Shown here piece after piece: positions 36,660 to 43,871 of a DNA stretch of 64,000 nt. This DNA is from Aequoribacter sp049615385. Its GTDB lineage: Bacteria > Pseudomonadota > Gammaproteobacteria > Pseudomonadales > Halieaceae. The position numbers and the translations under genes are program-made. Where the stretch lies: assembly GCF_049615385.1 (NCBI RefSeq), contig NZ_JBMZFL010000006.1; one strand, written 5' to 3'. Numbering within the stretch: the first letter of the stretch is position 1; every line of letters starts with the position of its first letter. The notes beneath the pieces were generated by a model. That model was not told the origin of the DNA. It saw only the letters and a program-made list of their open reading frames with translations, and did not search any database.

Positions 36660-37957
36660 AGCTCGATCTCTTCAACTGTTTTAGGGGCTTGTTCAGTCAG
36701 CACCTCAGGACCTCGTTCACTAATCAATACATCGTCTTCAATTCGAATGCCGATGCCGCGCCAACGGTCGTGCACCGCAGGGTTGTCAGAGGCGATGTAA
36801 ATACCAGGCTCTACCGTTGTTACCATACCAGCCAACAAATCACGCCAGCGACCCTCTCTCTGATAATCGCCGACATCGTGCACATCAAGCCCCAGCCAGT
36901 GCCCAACACGATGCATGTAAAAGGCTTGGTATGCTTTAGTGTCTATCAGGTCATTCAGGCTTCCCTGTAAGATACCCAAATCCAGCAGACCTTCGGTAAT
37001 AATACGCACGCTAGCGTCATGACTTGCCTGCCAAGGCAACCCCACTTGGAGCTGCTCTATCGCGGCCTGCTGGGCCAGTAACACGATCTCGTACACAGCT
37101 TTCTGCTCGGGGCTAAACCGCCCGTTCACGGGGAAGGTACGGGTGACATCGGCCGCATACATCTGATACTCGCAGCCGGCATCTATCAGCACTAACTCAC
37201 CGCCACACATACGGCGGCTATTTTTGTCGTAGTGCAGGGTACAAGCGTTTGGCCCGCTTCCAACAATGGGCGCATAAGCCTGTTCGCGTGCGCCATGACG
37301 AGCAAACACATACTGCAACTCGGCTTCCAACTGGTATTCATAAACACCGGGGGCAGCGGCTCGCATAGCCGCCTGATGGCCGGCAACCGTGATATCTGCC
37401 GCCGTACGCATGACATCAAGCTCTGCAGCATCTTTGATTAAGCGGTGCTCATGCAACAGGCGATGCAAATCAATCAAATCGCCCGGGGCCAAACTTAAAC
37501 TCGAGGCGTGCTGACGCAAATGTGCCAAAATACCCAGCACCCGCTGATCAAAATCAGGACGCAAACCCACAGAGTAGTACACATGCTCGCGCCCTTCCAT
37601 CAAGCCAGGCAAGATGTCATCGATGTCATCTAAAGGAAAGGCGTCGTCGAAGCCGTAGTCACTGACCGCGCGCTCAGGGCCAACTTGCTCGCCCTCCCAT
37701 AGGGCTGTTTTGGGGTCGGGCTCAGCGCAAAACAAGATCGCCTCACCGTGCGGACGCCCGGGGACCAATACGATCAGCGCGTCGGGCTCATTAAAACCAC
37801 TGAGGTACCAAAAATCACTGTCCTGCCTGAAGCGAAAATGCGTATCACGACTTCGGGTTTTTTGCGAAGCAGCGGGCACTAAAGCGACCGCATTATCGAC
37901 CATTTCGGTCATTAAGCGCTGTCGACGGGCTGCGTGATTTGTAAAAGAAGAACGCAT
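36644..37957 (-). CDS. pepP: Xaa-Pro aminopeptidase
   Basis: Metallopeptidase that removes an N-terminal residue before proline. The 437-residue protein has an N-terminal creatinase-like domain and a pita-bread domain with metal ligands in LIDAGCEYQMYAADVTRTFP, HRVGHWLGLDVHDVG and VTTVEPGIY near the end. It lies 8 bases downstream of the UPF0149 gene and overlaps ubiH by 16 bases, the same order as E. coli ygfB-pepP-ubiH-ubiI. Confidence 0.94.
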   Translation of the reverse strand: MRSSFTNHAARRQRLMTEMVDNAVALVPAASQKTRSRDTHFRFRQDSDFWYLSGFNEPDALIVLVPGRPHGEAILFCAEPDPKTALWEGEQVGPERAVSDYGFDDAFPLDDIDDILPGLMEGREHVYYSVGLRPDFDQRVLGILAHLRQHASSLSLAPGDLIDLHRLLHEHRLIKDAAELDVMRTAADITVAGHQAAMRAAAPGVYEYQLEAELQYVFARHGAREQAYAPIVGSGPNACTLHYDKNSRRMCGGELVLIDAGCEYQMYAADVTRTFPVNGRFSPEQKAVYEIVLLAQQAAIEQLQVGLPWQASHDASVRIITEGLLDLGILQGSLNDLIDTKAYQAFYMHRVGHWLGLDVHDVGDYQREGRWRDLLAGMVTTVEPGIYIASDNPAVHDRWRGIGIRIEDDVLISERGPEVLTEQAPKTVEEIELWMNR

Positions 37958-37965
37958 GACTTGGG

Positions 37966-38550
37966 TTAGTGCCAGATCCGCTCGTGCTCATCTTCCAACG
38001 AGAGCTCATCGTCGTCGAGCGCGTAGGTGGAATACAAATTCAAAACAACCACGCGAACGTATTCTAACAACTCAAAAAAATCATTTTCTTGCTCGTCGAA
38101 ATCATCAAACCCACTGACCTCGACCCGCGCAATTTGCGCTAAATCTCTGAGTATCTCTGCCGACTCCGTCGTCACCTGGTCCGACTGGGTGACGCCCGCC
38201 GCAAAGCCTTTTAAGAACCCCTCGCTCCACAGCGCAAGCCCCTCTGAGCGAATCTCCAATTCATCGTCATCGTCCGGCACGAGCGGCGAAAACCCGTAGT
38301 CAGGATCGCATAAGGCCCGCAAACTCGCGGCGGCTGCCTGTTCTGTGGCGACCATTAAATCGCCGGTGATGGACTCTTTTAACGCGTGCCCCATGGCCGC
38401 TAGCAAGTCATCTGATCTAAGCCCCGACACCAGCAAACCCACCACGCAACCATGCCACTCCGAGGGTGATAAATCGACGCCCTCCATCAAAAACAAATCG
38501 GCCACCTGATCGAAGTCGCTCGCTAGGACCTCGTCACTTTCTATCCACAT
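37966..38550 (-). CDS. UPF0149 (YgfB) family protein
   Basis: A 194-residue acidic helical protein with the family marks LSPSEWHGCVVGLLVSG, SEGLALWSEGFLKGFAAGV and the end LEDEHERIWH. The N-terminus is MWIESDEVLASDFDQVADLF. In Pseudomonas YgfB affects a beta-lactamase regulator, but a general role is not settled. It begins the ygfB-pepP-ubiH-ubiI operon, divergent from zapA. Confidence 0.9.
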   Translation of the reverse strand: MWIESDEVLASDFDQVADLFLMEGVDLSPSEWHGCVVGLLVSGLRSDDLLAAMGHALKESITGDLMVATEQAAAASLRALCDPDYGFSPLVPDDDDELEIRSEGLALWSEGFLKGFAAGVTQSDQVTTESAEILRDLAQIARVEVSGFDDFDEQENDFFELLEYVRVVVLNLYSTYALDDDELSLEDEHERIWH

Positions 38551-38586
38551 AAAATACGCCCTTATCGCAACGAGCCACGGCTCGCG

Positions 38587-38615
38587 TTGACCTAAATCGA
38601 TGTCCCTACTATAGT
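38587..38615 (+). promoter_or_regulatory. Sigma70 promoter of the TIGR02449-zapA operon
   Basis: TTGACC (38587-38592) and TATAGT (38610-38615) are exactly 17 bases apart, 28 bases before the start codon. Confidence 0.75.
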
Positions 38616-38642
38616 AACCGAGAATTCATCGGTATACCGCAA

Positions 38643-38852
38643 ATGCCTGCACATAAACCCGAAGCCCTAGAGCAAAAAATCGACCAGCTCATTGCCTTAT
38701 GCAAAGAGCTTAACGCCGAGAACCAAATGCTGCTGGAACAACGCAACAGCTGGTATCGTGAGCGTCAAATGCTGGTCGAGCAAAACCAAGCCGTAAAAAA
38801 TAAAGTCTCTACGGTGCTGGCTAAATTACAAGCCATGGAGCGTAGCGCGTGA
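38643..38852 (+). CDS. TIGR02449 family coiled-coil protein
   Basis: A 69-residue helical protein that is almost entirely coiled coil (EALEQKIDQLIALCKELNAE, NQMLLEQRNSWYRERQMLVE). Short ZapB-like genes of this family regularly stand in front of zapA in Pseudomonas-type genomes. A link with cell division is suggested by position only. Its stop TGA overlaps the GTG of zapA in GTGA, so translation is coupled. Confidence 0.85.
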   Translation: MPAHKPEALEQKIDQLIALCKELNAENQMLLEQRNSWYRERQMLVEQNQAVKNKVSTVLAKLQAMERSA

Positions 38853-39178
38853 GTAAACCTTCCGGTGTCACGATTAACCTTCTGGATAAGCAGTATCAAA
38901 TTGCCTGCCCAGATGAGGAGCGGGAAGACTTAACGCTATCGGCGCGCTACCTTGACCAGCAAATGCGCAACATCAAAGCATCGGGTAAAGTCGTCGGCCT
39001 GGACCGTATCGCGATCATGGCCGCCCTAAACATTAGTCATGAATTGCTCAAGCTCAGTCGCGAACACAAAGCGTCATTGGAGCAAGCCCAAGACCCCGTT
39101 GACTGTGCATCATCAGCAAAACTGTGCGAAAAAATTGAAGAAGCTCTGTATGAGCTACGTCAACTAAAGATTAGTTAA
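38849..39178 (+). CDS. zapA: Cell division protein ZapA
   Basis: A 109-residue Z-ring associated protein that bundles FtsZ filaments. It has VTINLLDKQYQIACPDEERE, the typical N-terminal beta domain, followed by ALNISHELL in the coiled-coil half. It starts with GTG, overlapping its upstream gene. The 6S RNA gene and fau follow, as in other gammaproteobacteria. Confidence 0.92.
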   Translation: MSKPSGVTINLLDKQYQIACPDEEREDLTLSARYLDQQMRNIKASGKVVGLDRIAIMAALNISHELLKLSREHKASLEQAQDPVDCASSAKLCEKIEEALYELRQLKIS

Positions 39179-39205
39179 TTCGAGGCATTACGCTCTTACA
39201 TACGC

Positions 39206-39211
39206 TATACT
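39206..39211 (+). promoter_or_regulatory. -10 element of the 6S RNA gene
   Basis: TATACT lies seven bases before the predicted RNA 5' end. A -35 is not obvious. Confidence 0.6.
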
Positions 39212-39217
39212 GAGGGC

Positions 39218-39394
39218 GGATTCCTGGCATATTCGCCAGATATTTGTGTCCGCGAGCCGATATCAGCAAATCAGGGGCAAGCTCGTAGCGTCGGTGTGCA
39301 CGTCCGCTCGACGGAAAGCCTAAAGCACTGCAGTAAGTCCCGCCTTGAACCGTTGGGTTCAAGGGCGCCCTTATCAGCGGTATGTTGGGAGTCC
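39218..39394 (+). ncRNA. ssrS: 6S RNA
   Basis: A regulator that mimics an open promoter and binds the sigma70 RNA polymerase in stationary phase. It lies in the conserved zapA-6S-fau position. Fragments shared with E. coli 6S are GAGCCGATAT, a GAAAGCCTAAA-like segment, and CTTGAACCGTTGGGTTCAAG near the 3' half. The ends pair well: 39218-39231 (GGATTCCTGGCATA) with 39381-39394 (TATGTTGGGAGTCC), allowing G-U pairs, over 177 bases, which is the usual length. Exact ends are inferred from that pairing. Confidence 0.88.
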
Positions 39395-39544
39395 TTTTCA
39401 CCCCTAGCGCTTTTGTTTCCACGTTCTATGGTCTGCCGCGTTAAGCACAGATACACTCACACCTTACAGCGACACAGTAATCCGCCGCCTGTACTCGTTC
39501 GACCTGAAGGCGATAGCGCGCGACTAGCTCGAACTCGATTGAAT

Positions 39545-40123
39545 ATGAATAACCAAGACACTATCGCTCAGCACAAAAAGAACTTACGCTTTGAACTCAA
39601 GCAACGGCGCCGGTCTGTCACGCCTGCCCAGAGAGATCGAGCAGCAGAGCAAATAGCGAAATCCGCCTTGACCTTAGCAAGCAACAGCAAACGCATCGGT
39701 CTTTATTACGCACTGCCCAACGAAGCGCCTACTCAGCCTTTAGCTCAGGCGCTGTGGAAAATCGGCAGACAAGTCTACCTTCCACGTATCCACAAGGATC
39801 GCCACTTACACTTTTCTTTGTGGGAGCAAGACACTGCTCTAGAATCCGGCAAACTTGGCATACCCACACCAACAAGCACCAACACTGAAATTGGCGCAGG
39901 GAATCTGGATCTAATATTCATACCGCTGCTGGGGTTTGATCAATCAGGGCACCGCTTAGGCATGGGCGGCGGGTACTACGACACCACGCTATGTCATACC
40001 CCGCGGCCAATTAAGGTCGGGGTAGCGTTTGACTGTCAAGAAGTCGAACAAGTTCCTGTCGAGGAGCACGACATTCGCCTAGACGTGTTGATTACTGAAT
40101 CGCGCGTCTTGCGCTTTCAATAG
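39545..40123 (+). CDS. fau: 5-formyltetrahydrofolate cyclo-ligase
   Basis: Converts 5-formyl-THF to methenyl-THF with ATP. The ATG at 39545 gives 192 residues; a longer frame begins inside the 6S RNA and is not conserved. Family marks: LRFELKQRRRSVTP near the N-terminus, IGLYYALPNEAPTQPL, DLIFIPLLGFDQSGHRLGMG and GGGYYD for the nucleotide loop. It follows 6S RNA as in E. coli ygfA. Confidence 0.93.
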   Translation: MNNQDTIAQHKKNLRFELKQRRRSVTPAQRDRAAEQIAKSALTLASNSKRIGLYYALPNEAPTQPLAQALWKIGRQVYLPRIHKDRHLHFSLWEQDTALESGKLGIPTPTSTNTEIGAGNLDLIFIPLLGFDQSGHRLGMGGGYYDTTLCHTPRPIKVGVAFDCQEVEQVPVEEHDIRLDVLITESRVLRFQ

Positions 40124-40126
40124 TCT

Positions 40127-40273
40127 CTACTCTGAATAAACACCTGCTTGCAGGGGCGTCTCGGGATTACGCGCCTCGGTCTTTCCGGCGAACATGGGTC
40201 CCACCACCGACACCAAAGCCCCCAATACAAAGCATATAGCAAGCACCACTAACGCATCTGGTTTACGTTTCAC
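40127..40273 (-). CDS. Small membrane protein (48 aa)
   Basis: This complete 48-codon frame starts with GTG at 40273, convergent with fau and 3 bases beyond its stop. The product begins KRKPDALVVLAICFVLGALV, a basic start followed by one hydrophobic helix (about 7-29), then a short polar tail (ARNPETPLQAGVYSE). I recall similarly short 'KRKPD' proteins beside fau or ilvA in Pseudomonas relatives, but cannot verify that here. Its role is unknown. It may be an inner-membrane peptide. Confidence 0.6.
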   Translation of the reverse strand: MKRKPDALVVLAICFVLGALVSVVGPMFAGKTEARNPETPLQAGVYSE

Positions 40274-40329
40274 GACTTAGCCCATTGTTTCTTACGGCCC
40301 TCCTCTGCGGGAGCGCTCGCTTCTAATAA

Positions 40330-40344
40330 TGTGAATATTTCACA
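40330..40344. promoter_or_regulatory. 15-bp palindrome upstream of the 48-aa protein
   Basis: TGTGAA and TTCACA are perfect six-base arms around TAT, 57 bases before the GTG. It resembles a CRP/Vfr site (TGTGA...TCACA) but the spacing is five bases instead of six, so CRP binding is doubtful. Confidence 0.35.
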
Positions 40345-40429
40345 AATGAAAGCAAAAGCTAGCACCGCCAATTAATATTGGCAAGTCTTATCTGTAAAAA
40401 ATTTGAATGCTTAAGTTAGAGACATCAAA

Positions 40430-41968
40430 TCAAGACGCGGTCTGATCAGTGCTACCCAAAAATTGCTGATAAGCCGTGTTGTTTGTCTCGTTCCAGAATC
40501 GATAGCCTAAGCGATTAAACGCTTCCTCTAACAGCGGCTCGTCTTTCTTGCCCGCCTGAAAACCTACCAGCACACGCCCGTACGCGGCACCGTGATTTCG
40601 ATAGTGGAACAAACTGATGTTCCAGCGATGCCCGAGTACCGATAAGAATTTGGCCAAAGCACCGGGGCGCTCGGGGAATTCAAAGCGGTATACGAGTTCT
40701 TGATCTGCCTTGAGCGGCACATGTCCACCCACCATAAAACGGACATGCAGCTTAGCCATTTCATTATCGGTAAGATCTTCCACCTGATAACCCGACTCAC
40801 GCAAAGAGCTTAACAGCCGCTCCAAATCATCGCCGGCGGGGTTCACACTTAAGCCCACAAAAACTCGCGCTTTTGCAGCATCTGCGTAGCGGTAGTTAAA
40901 CTCTGTGATATTCCGCTTACCGATCGCCTGACAAAAGGTTTTAAAAGCACCGGGGCGCTCGGGAATGACGGCACTGAGCACCGCCTCACGCTTTTCACCG
41001 ATCTCCGTGCGCTCTGAAATATAACGCAAGCGATCAAAATTGGTATTAGCGCCGCTAACGATGGTCAAGAGGGTTTTATCTTCCAGCTCTTCCTGCTCGA
41101 TATACTTTTTAAGCCCCGCCAACGCCAAGGCGCCGGCCGGCTCCGCAATACTGCGCGTATCTTCAAAGATATCTTTGATCGCGGCACACATTTCGTCGCT
41201 ACTGACCGTAATAACACCGTCTATCAAATCTTTAATGACCCGAAAAGTTTCTTTGCCAATTTGCGCTACCGCACACCCCTCGGCAAACAGCCCGACTTCT
41301 TTTAAGGTCCCGCGCCGCCCTGTGCGCATCGCCAAATCCAAGCAAGCTGCATCGTCTGGCTCGACACCAAAGACTTTGGTTTGCGGCCAGATGTACTTGG
41401 TATAGGCCGCCACGCCAGCCAGCAAGCCACCGCCACCAACGGGGACAAAAATCGCATCGGGCGCCTCGCCTAACTGACGCACGATTTCTACACCAACAGT
41501 ACCTTGACCGGCAATAATATCGGGGTCGTCATAAGGCGGTATGTAAACCAAGCCCTGAGTCTCAACGAGCTTTTTCGCGTAAGCCGCAGCCTCCTCAAAA
41601 GTATCGCCATGCAGTACTGTTTTAGCGCCGCGCCCTCTTACCGCCTCCACTTTAATCAGAGGCGTTGTTTTGGGCATGACGATGGTGGCTTTAACTTTCA
41701 GGGTCGCCGCTGCCAGCGCCAAACCCTGAGCATGGTTACCTGCTGAAGCGGCTACGACACCGCGGCTGAGCTCCTGCTTAGAAAGCTTCGACATTTTGTT
41801 AAAAGCACCGCGACACTTGAAAGAGAACACGGGCTGCATGTCTTCGCGTTTGAGTAAAATGCGATTGCCAAAGCGCTGCGATAACAATCGCGCATCGTCG
41901 ATGGGCGTTTCACGTGCGACATCGTAAACACGCGCGTTTAAGATGCGTTTTATGTATGATTGCGGCAT
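40430..41968 (-). CDS. ilvA: Threonine ammonia-lyase, biosynthetic
   Basis: PLP enzyme that deaminates threonine to 2-oxobutanoate, the first step of isoleucine synthesis. The ATG at 41968 gives 512 residues (E. coli 514). The PLP lysine lies in FSFKCRGAFNKM, the phosphate loop is PVGGGGLLAGVAAY, and two ACT-like regulatory domains (about 330-510) with ERPGAFKTF and FPERPGALAKF provide isoleucine feedback. A longer frame would add 82 residues that overlap rpiA and look non-coding. It is divergent from rpiA. Confidence 0.95.
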   Translation of the reverse strand: MPQSYIKRILNARVYDVARETPIDDARLLSQRFGNRILLKREDMQPVFSFKCRGAFNKMSKLSKQELSRGVVAASAGNHAQGLALAAATLKVKATIVMPKTTPLIKVEAVRGRGAKTVLHGDTFEEAAAYAKKLVETQGLVYIPPYDDPDIIAGQGTVGVEIVRQLGEAPDAIFVPVGGGGLLAGVAAYTKYIWPQTKVFGVEPDDAACLDLAMRTGRRGTLKEVGLFAEGCAVAQIGKETFRVIKDLIDGVITVSSDEMCAAIKDIFEDTRSIAEPAGALALAGLKKYIEQEELEDKTLLTIVSGANTNFDRLRYISERTEIGEKREAVLSAVIPERPGAFKTFCQAIGKRNITEFNYRYADAAKARVFVGLSVNPAGDDLERLLSSLRESGYQVEDLTDNEMAKLHVRFMVGGHVPLKADQELVYRFEFPERPGALAKFLSVLGHRWNISLFHYRNHGAAYGRVLVGFQAGKKDEPLLEEAFNRLGYRFWNETNNTAYQQFLGSTDQTAS

Positions 41969-42085
41969 GGTAGGCGTTGGCTTAGTCAAATCAGCGAGTA
42001 CCATACCAAATTGTGCCTCAAGTTTCAGCAGATTACCGTCGATGAATGCAGGCAGATACTCGATACGAACAGCAGAGATAAACCA

Positions 42086-42763
42086 ATGAGCAAAACGCAA
42101 GACGAACTGAAACGTGAAGTGGCCCAAGCGGCATTGGATTTTATTGCTCCTCATCTCACGCCAGCCAGCATGCTCGGCATTGGCACAGGATCGACGGCCA
42201 ATGAGTTTATTCACTTGCTGGGCACCAGCGGCTTACCATTCTCTGGAACCGTTGCCTCGTCGGAGGCGTCAGCCCAGCGCCTGCGCGACTTTGGTATTCC
42301 AGTGCTGGACCTCAGCTTAGTCAACAGCTTGCAGTTCTACATCGACGGGGCCGATGAAGCAAACGGCGCATTAGAGCTGATCAAAGGTGGCGGTGCAGCG
42401 CTAACACGCGAGAAAATTGTGGCTGCAGCCAGCGAGTTTTTTGTTTGCATTGCCGACGAGTCAAAAGAAGTGGCGACGCTTGGCAAATTCCCGCTACCGG
42501 TGGAGGTGATTCCAATGGCAGAGAACATCGTTGTCAGCGCCCTAAGAGCGATGGGTGGACGTCCAGAAGTCCGCGAAGGCGTTATCACCGACAACCGCAA
42601 CATCATCATTGATGTTTACGATTTTATGATCGACGACCCAAAGGCCAAAGAAACTGCCATCAATCAAATTACTGGCGTGGTATGCAACGGCTTATTCGCT
42701 CACCGAGGTGCCGACTTGTTGCTTTTGAGCGGGCAGACAGGCGTGCGAAGCCTTAAAGCCTGA
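42086..42763 (+). CDS. rpiA: Ribose-5-phosphate isomerase A
   Basis: Interconverts ribose 5-phosphate and ribulose 5-phosphate. The 225-residue protein has GIGTGSTANEFIHLL, FYIDGADEANGALELIKGGG with the catalytic region, and LTREKIVAAASEFF. The ATG at 42086 matches the usual length. The divergent rpiA-ilvA arrangement is common in gammaproteobacteria. Confidence 0.94.
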   Translation: MSKTQDELKREVAQAALDFIAPHLTPASMLGIGTGSTANEFIHLLGTSGLPFSGTVASSEASAQRLRDFGIPVLDLSLVNSLQFYIDGADEANGALELIKGGGAALTREKIVAAASEFFVCIADESKEVATLGKFPLPVEVIPMAENIVVSALRAMGGRPEVREGVITDNRNIIIDVYDFMIDDPKAKETAINQITGVVCNGLFAHRGADLLLLSGQTGVRSLKA

Positions 42764-42765
42764 AC

Positions 42766-43356
42766 ATGGATCCAATTACCGCCTTTGTCACGCTCGCTTT
42801 AGTGATGGACCCTTTGGGTAACGTTCCCTTGTTTCTATCGGTATTGAAGGACGTACCACAAGAACGTCGCTTTAAAGTGATTCTGCGCGAGCTCGTTATT
42901 GCACTGGCGGTGATGCTGCTGTTCCTGTTCGCAGGCGAAAAGGTGCTTAACCTGCTGGGCTTACAACAAGAGGCCATAGCAATTGCTGGTGCGATTATTC
43001 TATTTTTAATTGCGATACGCATGATCTTCCCATCACCCTACGGCATTATGGGCGAAAATCCCGACGGGGAACCATTCATCGTGCCGCTCGCTATCCCCGC
43101 CATTGCGGGCCCCTCAGTGCTTGCGATCGCCATGCTACTGGTTAGCAACGACCCCGCTCGCATGCTTGAGTGGACTATCGCCTTAATTTGCGCGTGGCTC
43201 GCCACTTCGGTCGTACTGCTTGCCTCACCCTTACTCCTGCGAGCACTCGGCAATCGCGGGCTCATTGCTAGCGAGCGCTTAATGGGCATGATTTTGGTCA
43301 TTATTGCCGTGCAGATGTTTTTTGACGGCGTAGGCAAGTTTTTACATTTGAACTAG
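42766..43356 (+). CDS. MarC family membrane protein
   Basis: A 196-residue inner-membrane protein with six hydrophobic segments. MDPITAFVTLALVMDPLGNVP and the central IPAIAGPSVLAIAML are the family signature. MarC proteins are not true multidrug efflux pumps as once thought; substrates remain unknown. It starts two bases after the rpiA stop and is probably cotranscribed. Confidence 0.88.
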   Translation: MDPITAFVTLALVMDPLGNVPLFLSVLKDVPQERRFKVILRELVIALAVMLLFLFAGEKVLNLLGLQQEAIAIAGAIILFLIAIRMIFPSPYGIMGENPDGEPFIVPLAIPAIAGPSVLAIAMLLVSNDPARMLEWTIALICAWLATSVVLLASPLLLRALGNRGLIASERLMGMILVIIAVQMFFDGVGKFLHLN

Positions 43357-43380
43357 ATTGAGACCAGCAGCCACGCGCCA

Positions 43381-43818
43381 TTAAAACGCCAAGCTGAAGG
43401 TAACGGGCCCATCGTTAATAAGAGCAACCTGCATGTCGGCGCCGAATCGCCCCGTCTGTACGTCCAAATTTGAACCCCGCACACAGCCAACAAAGTAATC
43501 GAACATCTCGCTGGCTTCAGCGGGCGGCATAGCGCTAGAAAAACTGGGACGCAGACCTTTACGAGTATCGGCAGCGAGCGTGAATTGCGACACCAGCAGC
43601 AGGCTTCCACCGATATCCCGCACTGACTTATTCATGCGCCCCTCGCCATCGGTAAACACTCGATAGGCGAGCAGTCGTTCTGCCGCGCGCTCGCACAGCT
43701 GCTTGGTATCGTCTTTTTCTAAACCGACAAACACCAAAAGCCCCTGCGCAATGGCGGCGACTCGGTCACCGCCAACATCTACCGATGCACTTTTCACTCG
43801 CTGCAAGAGTAACTGCAT
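43381..43818 (-). CDS. dtd: D-aminoacyl-tRNA deacylase
   Basis: Removes D-amino acids and glycine from mischarged tRNA. The 145-residue protein begins MQLLLQRVKSASVDVGG and carries SQFTLAADTRKGLRPSFSSA and the NDGPVTFSL end with the cis-Pro motif. It is 53 bases downstream of typA on the same strand, and convergent with the MarC gene. Confidence 0.94.
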   Translation of the reverse strand: MQLLLQRVKSASVDVGGDRVAAIAQGLLVFVGLEKDDTKQLCERAAERLLAYRVFTDGEGRMNKSVRDIGGSLLLVSQFTLAADTRKGLRPSFSSAMPPAEASEMFDYFVGCVRGSNLDVQTGRFGADMQVALINDGPVTFSLAF

Positions 43819-43871
43819 AGAATCACCGATTCACTTGCCTTGGCCCCGCCGCGAAGCAGGGGCTCGTCGCT

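Larger units (their letters stand above)
39179..39544 (+). other. zapA-fau intergenic region with 6S RNA
   Basis: This gap holds the 6S RNA gene (about 39218-39394) and its promoter. Beyond 39395 to the fau start I see no protein gene or clear terminator. Confidence 0.7.

Noticed and set aside
39296..39544. Longer N-terminus of fau (start at 39296)
   Set aside because: It would lie within the 6S RNA and encode non-conserved, Cys/Arg-rich sequence.
40330..40344. CRP site upstream of the 48-aa protein
   Set aside because: The spacing between TGTGA and TCACA is five bases instead of six; kept only as an unassigned palindrome.
41969..42214. 82-residue N-terminal extension of ilvA
   Set aside because: It overlaps rpiA and its promoter region; IlvA from 41968 already has the full family length.
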